Below are positions 1 through 4,811 of a DNA stretch of 5,066 nt, one piece after another. Where the stretch lies: NCBI GenBank assembly GCA_030066455.1, contig JASJBQ010000336.1, positions 1 to 5,066 of the forward strand, in the 5' to 3' direction. Source of the DNA: Desulfobacterales bacterium (GTDB taxonomy: Bacteria; Desulfobacterota; Desulfobacteria; Desulfobacterales; UBA5852). The notes beneath the pieces were generated by a model that was not told the origin of the DNA, ran no database searches, and worked only from the letters and a program-made list of their open reading frames with translations. Positions within the stretch are counted from its first letter, which is position 1. The number at the start of each line of letters is the position of its first letter. The position numbers and the translations under genes are program-made.

Positions 1-731
1 CCGAAAAGGATGTCGGCGATTTCGGTGGCGACCATGGAGCCACCCCAGCCGTCGGCCAGGGCCGTGCGGCTGCACTGCTTGGTGATGTTCTCGTAGTGCT
101 GGTCAACGCCCATGTGGGAGCGGTGCATCAGTTCCATGATTTCGCGCATGGCACCGCGGGGCACGATGCCCTGCTTGCGCCAGACTTCGAGGGTCTTTTC
201 CGGTACACGTTTGGCAAAGGGGATCTCCCCCTCCACCTGGGTGTAGGTGCGTTCGAGTTCCTCGTAGAGCGCGGTGGCGATTTCCTTGACGCTGCGGCCC
301 TCGGTCTCGATGCCGATTTCCTGGGCCACGCTCTCGAGTTTCTGGGTGTCCTTGATCTCGTAATCCAGGATCTTGCCGTTGACCACTTCACGGAAGAGAT
401 CCAGCATGCTCATGCCATGGTCGGTGTGGGCCGCACCACCGGCGGCAACCATGCGGGCGAAGTTGCGCGCCATGATCGTGTCGATGGTGGCGCCGCAGAC
501 CCCCACTTTGTCGTAAGGCGCCTTGGCATTCAGACGGCAGGGCCCCATGGAACAGTGCTTACAGCAGGCCGAATCCGCACCGATGGGGCAGGCCTTCATA
601 TTGGCGGCACGATCGAACGCGGTTTCCACGCCGTCGCGCTTGGCCTTTTCGATCATCTGGGCGGTCGACGGACAAATGGTCACGTCCTTCGTAACGATCT
701 CCTTCTTGGAGATCACTTTCTTTTTTTCCAT
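1..731 (-). CDS. cooS: Anaerobic Ni-Fe carbon monoxide dehydrogenase catalytic subunit, N-terminal part (partial)
   Basis: This enzyme reversibly oxidises CO to CO2 and passes electrons to ferredoxin; with acetyl-CoA synthase it makes or cleaves acetyl-CoA in the Wood-Ljungdahl pathway (family knowledge). About 243 residues are visible; the gene continues beyond the left edge. Cys48 and Cys56 (CX7C) fit the intersubunit D-cluster, and Cys57, Cys60, Cys65 and Cys79 the B-cluster, with the same spacing as Carboxydothermus CODH-II shifted by nine residues. MARNFARM, the AAHTDHG segment and the IADILFG segment at the edge are also family-typical. His102 and His105 match the first two proton-channel histidines, but the next two positions are Ser108 and Asp111. 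The C-cluster ligands lie outside the window. The ATG at 731 has an AAAGGAG Shine-Dalgarno (737-743) five bases upstream. Whether it belongs to an acs operon (then acsA) or acts alone cannot be seen. Confidence 0.96.
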   Translation of the reverse strand, partial: MEKKKVISKKEIVTKDVTICPSTAQMIEKAKRDGVETAFDRAANMKACPIGADSACCKHCSMGPCRLNAKAPYDKVGVCGATIDTIMARNFARMVAAGGAAHTDHGMSMLDLFREVVNGKILDYEIKDTQKLESVAQEIGIETEGRSVKEIATALYEELERTYTQVEGEIPFAKRVPEKTLEVWRKQGIVPRGAMREIMELMHRSHMGVDQHYENITKQCSRTALADGWGGSMVATEIADILF

Positions 732-915
732 GTCGGCTCCTTTCGTAACCAAACGGTTGGATAAACAATGATGTATTAAATCGAATCAAACGACTGTTGC
801 CAGCTGATGAGCATGCCGTCAGGAAATTGCCAGTGGAGGTGCCTACCAGATTCAATACGGATGCGGCTTCGGTCACTCAACATTCTGAAGCAAATACCAG
901 ACCATAAATTAGGCT

Positions 916-944
916 GGGCCCAAATACATCATCCGGTTTGGCCC
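916..944. repeat. Inverted repeat upstream of cooS
   Basis: GGGCC(C)AAA at 916-924 faces TTTGGCCC at 937-944, giving an eight-base-pair stem with one bulged C and a 12-nt loop. It lies about 190 nt upstream of the cooS start. No T-run follows on either strand, so it does not look like an intrinsic terminator. It could be an operator or an mRNA leader hairpin; the role is unknown. Confidence 0.4.
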
Positions 945-1124
945 GGTGATTTCGCTCCATGCGCGAGTACAAATATATACTACTGTAATTATTTAATATA
1001 TATTCCCTGGGCGTCTCTCCCGCCATGTTGCCCCGCGGAACCTGCCGTCAGTCATCCGCGGCTTTTGGCTTCCAAACGCATCGATGCCCGAAAATTTTGA
1101 GACATTTAAATGATACAACCATCC

Positions 1125-1165
1125 GCCCACCGTAGCGTCACGGTCCAGCCGTCATAGCGGTGGGC
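1125..1165. repeat. Nested stem-loop in the divergent region
   Basis: GCCCACCG (1125-1132) pairs perfectly with CGGTGGGC (1158-1165). Inside it a second stem, ACGG (1140-1143) with CCGT (1149-1152), closes a five-base loop TCCAG. Two coaxial perfect stems in 41 nt are more than expected by chance, but no T-run follows and no known RNA family is recognised. It may be a protein-binding site or a small RNA domain. Confidence 0.4.
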
Positions 1166-1327
1166 ATGTCACGCGCAATCCGGTATACGCACCCAAAATG
1201 GATTTATCAACAGGTTACAAATCGGGCCCAGGATCCATCCAGACGGCGTTAAATACCGAATATACTAATTATAACAATTATTTGCGGTTTTAGTGTCGAG
1301 AGGTTTCCAACTGAATACTTGCCCCAA

Positions 1328-1350
1328 AATCATTAATGATAATGATTCTT
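1328..1350. promoter_or_regulatory. Candidate Fur box (iron-responsive operator)
   Basis: The sequence AATCATTAATGATAATGATT (1328-1347) carries overlapping NAT-type hexamers typical of Fur sites. TGATAAT at 1337-1343 is a perfect left half of the 7-1-7 Fur motif, and ATCATTAATGAT (1329-1340) is a perfect palindrome. It lies in an AT-rich stretch about 410 bp upstream of the glutaredoxin start and about 600 bp from cooS. The glutaredoxin operon is the more likely target if its promoter lies just downstream. Fur control of iron-sulfur redox genes is plausible but inferred. Confidence 0.5.
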
Positions 1351-1425
1351 GTTACCCTAATCGAAGGGTTCCTTGATTGTCAAGCGTGTGTTAATAATGG
1401 ACCGGGTTGAAGATCGTAACCATCC

Positions 1426-1461
1426 AACAATGTCTCGACTGTAAAATGAGACAACATTGTT
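1426..1461 (+). repeat. Stem-loop in possible leader of the glutaredoxin operon
   Basis: AACAATG plus TCTC (1426-1436) faces GAGA plus CAACATTGTT (1448-1461). This makes an 11-bp stem with a three-base bulge (CAA, 1452-1454) on the 3' side and an 11-nt loop. It lies downstream of the Fur-box candidate and upstream of the glutaredoxin gene. It is either a folded mRNA leader or a dyad operator; no known class matches. Confidence 0.35.
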
Positions 1462-1534
1462 TCAGCCCACGCCGATACGCCGCAAAAATGAAAGCCAGAA
1501 GCGGGCCGCCCGCAGACCCCTCCAAATCTTGTGA

Positions 1535-1595
1535 GGCACGGCCGCAAGGCGTTCTTGCTGGGGCACATGTTTATCACCGGCAAGCCGGCCGTGCC
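1535..1595 (+). ncRNA. Candidate structured RNA element (two nested stems)
   Basis: GGCACGGCCG (1535-1544) is perfectly complementary to CGGCCGTGCC (1586-1595). Within this, CTTGCTGG (1554-1561) pairs with CCGGCAAG (1577-1584) with a single G-U pair, leaving a 9-nt internal bulge and a 15-nt apical loop. A tight GCGGG/CCCGC hairpin lies just before (1501-1513) and an AGGGG/CCCCT hairpin just after (1629-1642). It lies 165 nt before the glutaredoxin start, so a structured 5' leader is possible. The high GC content makes chance pairing a real concern. No riboswitch family was recognised. Confidence 0.3.
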
Positions 1596-1759
1596 ATGCG
1601 TATCGGATCTTACACGGCCGTCGCGCGAAGGGGCCCACCCCTGGGGATTGCAACCGCCTACCAATTGTAATATGCACTGGTTAGCGAAGCTTGGATACGG
1701 CCGCCGGGCGGCGTGCAGCGACCCGGAGGGCGCTTGCGTTAAGGAAAGGAAGACACACC

Positions 1760-2029
1760 ATGAGCGCGAACAACGAGGACGGTAAAGACGTCAAAATCTA
1801 TTCCCTGAGCACCTGCAGCCATTGCAAAGCCACCAAAAAGCTACTGGACGAATGCACGATCAAATTCGAGTTCGTCGACGTCGATCTGCTGGAGGGCGAA
1901 GAGCGCAAAGCCATGGTCGAGGAAGTCAAGAAGGTCAACGAGCGTTGCTCGTTTCCGACCATCATTATCGGCGAGAAGGTCATCGTGGGCTACAAAGAAA
2001 AAGACATCAAGGAGGCGCTGGGACTCTGA
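1760..2029 (+). CDS. Glutaredoxin-like (NrdH-type) thiol-disulfide oxidoreductase
   Basis: The product is a small cytosolic redoxin of 89 residues, the usual length for the NrdH/glutaredoxin-like family. It has a thioredoxin-type fold pattern: strand KIYSLS, then active site Cys19-Ser-His-Cys22 at the start of a helix, strand FEFVDVD (36-42), the cis-proline strand FPTIIIG (65-71) and the C-terminal VGY...IKEAL helix. Cys32 and Cys63 are additional; Cys63 sits two residues before Phe65 near the cis-proline loop. The ATG at 1760 is chosen because AAGGAAAGGA (1741-1750) gives a ribosome site at good spacing; an upstream in-frame TTG at 1691 has none and would add a low-complexity tail. The stop overlaps the start of the FTR-like gene (TGATG), so the two are almost surely co-translated. 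The partner suggests reduction by ferredoxin rather than glutathione or NADPH (inference). Confidence 0.9.
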   Translation: MSANNEDGKDVKIYSLSTCSHCKATKKLLDECTIKFEFVDVDLLEGEERKAMVEEVKKVNERCSFPTIIIGEKVIVGYKEKDIKEALGL

Positions 2030-2361
2030 TGGACGCCGAAAAACTCTACGCCATGCTCAAGAAAGTACAGGAGCCTCAGGGCTATTATTTCAACGTCGAC
2101 CGCGAACGCACGTTTGAACTCCTGGAAGCCCTGATCCAAAATAAAGAACGCTATGGCTACATGGCCTGCCCCTGCCGCCTGGCCTCGGGCGACCGTGAAA
2201 ACGACAAGGACATCATCTGCCCCTGCGTCTACCGCACCCCGGACGTGGCCGAGTACGGGGCCTGCTATTGCAGCCTCTACGTCTCCGCCGACTGGAACGC
2301 CGGCAAGATCCCCCACGATTTCGTCCCCGAACGCCGCCCCCCGGAGAAGATCGTCTTCTAA
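2029..2361 (+). CDS. Ferredoxin:thioredoxin reductase catalytic subunit homologue
   Basis: FTR catalytic subunits use a [4Fe-4S] cluster beside a redox-active disulfide to pass electrons from ferredoxin to a thioredoxin-like protein. This 110-residue protein has all six family cysteines: Cys47-Pro-Cys49, Cys64-Pro-Cys66 and Cys79-Tyr-Cys81. Inter-motif gaps are 14 and 12 residues, against 16 and 8 in the plant/cyanobacterial enzyme. The last motif is CYC where the photosynthetic enzyme has CHC, whose histidine lies beside the cluster. It has no membrane segment or signal peptide. No variable (alpha) subunit gene is nearby, as in anaerobes that use a lone catalytic subunit. The start ATG overlaps the stop of the glutaredoxin-like gene, making that protein the natural electron acceptor (inference). 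A terminator follows 30 bp downstream. Confidence 0.9.
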   Translation: MDAEKLYAMLKKVQEPQGYYFNVDRERTFELLEALIQNKERYGYMACPCRLASGDRENDKDIICPCVYRTPDVAEYGACYCSLYVSADWNAGKIPHDFVPERRPPEKIVF

Positions 2362-2391
2362 CCCGGTCAATTTCTTTCTATACATTTCAAA

Positions 2392-2429
2392 TGGCGCTGG
2401 CGCTTCTTTCCTTCAGCGCCACTTTTTTA
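2392..2429 (+). terminator. Rho-independent terminator of the glutaredoxin-FTR operon
   Basis: TGGCGCTG (2392-2399) pairs with CAGCGCCA (2414-2421) across a 14-nt loop, followed by CTTTTTT. It lies 30 bp after the FTR stop codon. The opposite strand has no T-run after the stem, so it acts on the plus strand only. Confidence 0.85.
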
Positions 2430-2512
2430 TCTGCAAACGATCAGATACGAAAATGCACCCAGAGGCGATTCTTATCTCCTTGTTTTTATATTGAATCCTT
2501 GGAATTCGATGC

Positions 2513-2541
2513 TTGACAAACGAATTTCATTGAAATATGTT
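2513..2541 (+). promoter_or_regulatory. Strong sigma-70-type promoter
   Basis: A perfect -35 TTGACA (2513-2518) is separated by exactly 17 bp from TATGTT (2536-2541), four of six matches to TATAAT, in an AT-rich setting. Transcription should start near 2548. The only thing downstream on this strand is a short stretch ending in a terminator at 2605, so it appears to drive a small RNA. The strand opposite carries the 3' end of the DUF3800 gene. Confidence 0.6.
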
Positions 2542-2547
2542 AATAAT

Positions 2548-2606
2548 AATCCACTTAAGTGGAGGTGGATGGCAAATTGCCATCGGGGCCGCAAGGCCCT
2601 TTTTTA
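2548..2606 (+). ncRNA. Candidate small RNA of about 58 nt
   Basis: Between the promoter at 2513-2541 and the terminator at 2586-2605 lies a compact, structured stretch. It contains a perfect 12-bp palindrome CCACTTAAGTGG (2551-2562), then GGAGGTGG, then ATGGCAA-A-TTGCCAT (2569-2583), then the terminator stem. The GGA-rich segment resembles a ribosome site or a CsrA-type target but decides nothing. A 15-codon frame (ATG 2569 to TAG 2616) exists, but the terminator lies inside it. The RNA would be antisense to the 3' untranslated part of the convergent DUF3800 mRNA. Start site and function are inferred; no known sRNA family was recognised. Confidence 0.5.
2586..2605 (+). terminator. Rho-independent terminator of the small-RNA cassette
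   Basis: GGGCC (2586-2590), a GCAA tetraloop and GGCCC (2595-2599) form a stable hairpin followed directly by TTTTTT (2600-2605). GCAA is a stabilising GNRA loop. On the minus strand the stem is followed by CGATGGC, so it would not end the DUF3800 transcript efficiently. Confidence 0.8.
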
Positions 2607-2610
2607 TTGC

Positions 2611-3381
2611 CTATAGAAATTTCTTGCCATAAATTCGCCCGCCCTGCTGATCATATTTCTCCTGCAAAATTTGAATAATCCTGTTCGCAAAAGGTGCAAT
2701 TGGCCTTTCTAATAAATTGTTGTCATGCAATATTTCATTGCGGCTTGGATGCGCTATGAGATCAGCAAGCTGAAGTCCAGAAATATTGTTCGCCTTTGGT
2801 TTAACCTTCAATTGTTTACTTGTAAAAACTTCTTGAAATCTTTCAGGCAATACGAATTGAGTACCTTCATTCCAAAGTTTATGAAATGATGCTTTAAGTC
2901 GTTTATCTTCTTTGCCCCCTCTTGATTCAGCCATTACATCACCTTCAGCATTTTTTCTTGTCAAGAAATAATTGAACCGCTCAAGTAAAATCGCTAAACA
3001 ATAATGATAAGGATCATACCTCCAAACTTGGTAAGTTTCTTTGTGTGATTTTTTGTCCAAACAGACCGTAACTACAATATAATCCCATTCTTTCAAAAAA
3101 CCGAGCAAGTCTCTATCAAAAGCATTTTTGGTTTCTTCATTTCTTAGCGCATTAAATGGCCACTTTGCATTAACAAGCTCTTTCCTATGAAATACAAGTG
3201 GTTCATCGGGGTGATAATTGAAAAATTTTAGTTTTAAGCCTTCCATGTCCGGGAACAATTTTTCTCTGACATAGTCAAGATCAATTACCACACCTGTGAG
3301 GCTTAAGAATCTATGGAGCGGGTTGTCTGAGCTATTCAAATCAGGATTACCAACTTCGTCGATGTACATTCTGTATTTCAT
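2611..3381 (-). CDS. DUF3800 domain-containing protein
   Basis: The product is a 256-residue soluble protein of the DUF3800 family, whose biochemical function is not established. Family signs: an N-terminal strand with YIDEVGNPD (acidic pair Asp8-Glu9), FLSLTGVVID (25-34), FHRKEL (64-69), a MAESRGGKED segment (150-159) and a late LQLADLIAHPSR (203-214) with Asp207. Acidic residues after an early strand, in the middle and near the C-terminus recall RNase H-like nucleases, which is my inference. I place the start at ATG 3381, at the usual family N-terminus; its ribosome site (TTGGA) is weak. The frame stays open upstream to 3522 but then runs into the palindromic repeat and looks non-coding. 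Base composition is about 40% GC by eye, far below the neighbours, suggesting horizontal transfer. Genes of this family are often found on mobile or accessory DNA, so a phage-defence role is possible but unproven. Confidence 0.85.
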   Translation of the reverse strand: MKYRMYIDEVGNPDLNSSDNPLHRFLSLTGVVIDLDYVREKLFPDMEGLKLKFFNYHPDEPLVFHRKELVNAKWPFNALRNEETKNAFDRDLLGFLKEWDYIVVTVCLDKKSHKETYQVWRYDPYHYCLAILLERFNYFLTRKNAEGDVMAESRGGKEDKRLKASFHKLWNEGTQFVLPERFQEVFTSKQLKVKPKANNISGLQLADLIAHPSRNEILHDNNLLERPIAPFANRIIQILQEKYDQQGGRIYGKKFL

Positions 3382-3410
3382 GATCCAACCAGATGGCAGA
3401 TAGTCAGAGG

Positions 3411-3434
3411 GGTTTCCATGGGAGAAAAGAAACC
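3411..3434. repeat. Small inverted repeat upstream of the DUF3800 gene
   Basis: GGTTTC (3411-3416) faces GAAACC (3429-3434) over a 12-nt spacer. It lies about 30 bp upstream of the DUF3800 start and directly beside the large palindromic element. It could be an operator for this gene or a remnant of element insertion; six-base arms are weak evidence. Confidence 0.3.
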
Positions 3435-3437
3435 GTG

Positions 3438-3580
3438 AGAAGTTGATTGCAGGCGTTGCATCGTGGTTCAGCGCAAGGCGCGCGGACGGTCGCAAGCGGA
3501 GCATACGCCGGTATGTGAGCATTGCGGGCGGTCGCGCAACTCAGCGCTGGGCCGCGAGGTGACGCCTGCAATCAACTTCT
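3438..3580. repeat. 143-nt palindromic repeat element (REP/MITE-like)
   Basis: The outer arms AGAAGTTGATTGCAGGCGT (3438-3456) and its exact reverse complement (3562-3580) are 19 bp and perfect. Inside, the two halves remain complementary in blocks: CAGCGC, GCGCG and CGCAA pair across the axis with G-U tolerance. They end in a tip CATAC-GCCG-GTATG (3502-3515). The whole therefore folds into one long imperfect hairpin as DNA or RNA. It contains no gene and is GC-rich, unlike the DUF3800 island beside it. The size and symmetry fit a non-autonomous, dispersed palindromic element. Only one copy is in this window, so dispersal cannot be shown here. It may also serve as 3' end or stabiliser of nqr mRNA. 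No clear target-site duplication is visible. Confidence 0.75.
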
Positions 3581-4802
3581 AGCCGAAGTCATCGAAGGCG
3601 ATCATCTCCTTCTCCACCCCCAACGCGTCCAGCATGTCCATCACGGCCTTGATCATCATGGGCGGGCCACAGAGATAATATTCGATTTCGGTGGGGTCGG
3701 GGTGATCCTTGAGGTAGAGGTCGTGGGCCACCTGGTGGATGAACCCGGTGGGGCCTTCCCAGTTGTCTTCGGGCTGGGGCTCGGAAAGCGCTACGTAATA
3801 GTTGAAGTTGGGGTAGCGCGCCGCGAGGTCTTTGAACTCTTCGTCGTAGAACATCTCCTGGGCCGAGCGCGCCCCGTACCAGAAGGTGATCCGGCGGTCG
3901 GTATTCTCGTCCAGGAGCTGGTTGAAGATGTGGCTGCGCATGGGGGCCATGCCGGCCCCGCCGCCCAGGAAGCACATCTCGCGCTGGGTTTCCTTGACGA
4001 AAAAGTCGCCGTAGGGACCGCTCAGTCCGACCCGGTCCCCCGGTTTGAGATTGAAGACGAACGAAGAACCCACGCCCGGCGGCAGGTCCATCTGCCCGGG
4101 CGGCGGGGTGGCGATCCGGATCGTGAAGCGCAATAGGTTCCCTTCGGACGGCGCGCTGGCCAGCGAATAGGCCCGGTTGACCGGCTTGTCCGATCCGGCC
4201 TCGAGCTTGAGCAGGTCGAATTTCTTCCACGCCGAGCGGTAGGTGTCGGCCACCTGGAAGTCCTTGAAGGCGGCATGGTATTCGGGGATGTCGATCTGCA
4301 TGTAGGCCCCGGCGGTGAAGTCCACACTCTGGCCCTCGTCCAGCTTGATCACCAGTTCCTTGATGAAGGTGGCCACGTTGTCGTTGGAGACCACGGTCGC
4401 GTCGTATTTCTGGATGTTGAAAATCTCTTCGGGAATCCGGATGCGCAGGTCCTGCTTGACCTTGAGCTGGCAGGCCAGGCGCACGTGGTCGAGGCGTTCC
4501 TTGCGGCTGACCAGGGAAAGCTCGGTGGGCAGGATGTCACCGCCGCCATCCAGCACCTGGCACTTGCAGGTACCGCAGGTGCCCTGCCCCCCGCAGGCGC
4601 AGGGAATCAGGATGTCGTTGTCGAGCAGCGAAGCCAGGAGGCTTTGCCCCAGGGGAGCGGTGAGCGATTGCTCCTCGTCCTCGTTGACGACGATCTGACG
4701 GTCGCCCTTGATGACGACCTTGGCTTCCACCAGAAGCAGCACACCCACCAGAAGCAGGATGACGGCCAAAAAAACGGTTAGACTGATGAGATAAATCAGC
4801 AC
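3579..4802 (-). CDS. nqrF: Na+-translocating NADH:quinone reductase subunit F
   Basis: NqrF is the NADH-oxidising entry subunit of the sodium-pumping NQR complex at the inner membrane. The 407-residue protein matches the Vibrio subunit (about 408). One N-terminal membrane helix (about 3-25) precedes a [2Fe-2S] ferredoxin domain with Cys70, Cys76, Cys79 and Cys111 at the Vibrio positions. Then comes an FAD domain with Arg210-Ala-Tyr212-Ser213, and an NADH domain with GGGAGMAPMRSH (280-291), YGARS (309-313) and CGPPMM (378-383). It ends with the characteristic DDFG. Extra cysteines Cys68 and Cys81 flank the cluster motif. The start is GTG at 4802, with AGGGGG about seven bases upstream and only nine bases after nqrE. 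Presence of NqrF separates this operon from the related Rnf complex. The stop codon TAG shares its last two bases with the palindromic element 3438-3580. Confidence 0.97.
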   Translation of the reverse strand: MLIYLISLTVFLAVILLLVGVLLLVEAKVVIKGDRQIVVNEDEEQSLTAPLGQSLLASLLDNDILIPCACGGQGTCGTCKCQVLDGGGDILPTELSLVSRKERLDHVRLACQLKVKQDLRIRIPEEIFNIQKYDATVVSNDNVATFIKELVIKLDEGQSVDFTAGAYMQIDIPEYHAAFKDFQVADTYRSAWKKFDLLKLEAGSDKPVNRAYSLASAPSEGNLLRFTIRIATPPPGQMDLPPGVGSSFVFNLKPGDRVGLSGPYGDFFVKETQREMCFLGGGAGMAPMRSHIFNQLLDENTDRRITFWYGARSAQEMFYDEEFKDLAARYPNFNYYVALSEPQPEDNWEGPTGFIHQVAHDLYLKDHPDPTEIEYYLCGPPMMIKAVMDMLDALGVEKEMIAFDDFG

Positions 4803-4811
4803 GACAGCCCC

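Larger units (their letters stand above)
732..1759. other. Divergent 1-kb intergenic region without a convincing gene
   Basis: This stretch lies between the divergent cooS and glutaredoxin starts. Open frames here have no recognisable protein features and lack good ribosome binding sites, so I call no gene. It should hold the control regions of both flanking operons. Visible contents: AT-rich islands at about 970-1004 (with the palindrome AATATATATT at 995-1004) and about 1255-1350; a Fur-box candidate at 1328-1350; and inverted repeats at 916-944, 1125-1165, 1426-1461, 1501-1513 and 1535-1595. The part from 1470 to 1740 is GC-rich, like the coding regions, so a decayed gene or a structured leader RNA is possible. 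No tRNA, rRNA or riboswitch class was recognised. Confidence 0.7.

Noticed and set aside
96..764. Plus-strand open frame of 222 codons opposite cooS
   Set aside because: It is antisense to cooS, which carries all expected cluster cysteines; there is no ribosome site or recognisable domain.
1204..1212. DnaA-box-like TTATCAACA
   Set aside because: It has one mismatch, is a single copy, and has no other origin features nearby.
1407..1670. Plus-strand frame with CLDCKMRQHC cysteines in the intergenic region
   Set aside because: It needs a TTG start without a ribosome site and has no recognisable domain beyond the chance-like cysteines. The region's inverted repeats explain it better.
1691..1759. 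Upstream TTG start for the glutaredoxin-like protein
   Set aside because: It lacks a Shine-Dalgarno and would add an arginine/alanine-rich tail not seen in the family; the ATG at 1760 has a good ribosome site.
2569..2616. 15-codon peptide ORF in the small-RNA cassette
   Set aside because: The Shine-Dalgarno-like GGAGGT is only two bases from the ATG, and the intrinsic terminator lies inside the frame, so full translation is unlikely.
3382..3522. N-terminal extension of the DUF3800 protein to a start at 3522
   Set aside because: The extra 47 residues are arginine-rich and partly encoded by the palindromic repeat; the family N-terminus (YIDE region) begins at the ATG at 3381.
3522..4136. Long plus-strand open frame across the nqrF 3' half
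   Set aside because: It is antisense to a certain nqrF with all catalytic motifs. The open frame follows from GC-rich codon bias and its start lies in the palindromic repeat.
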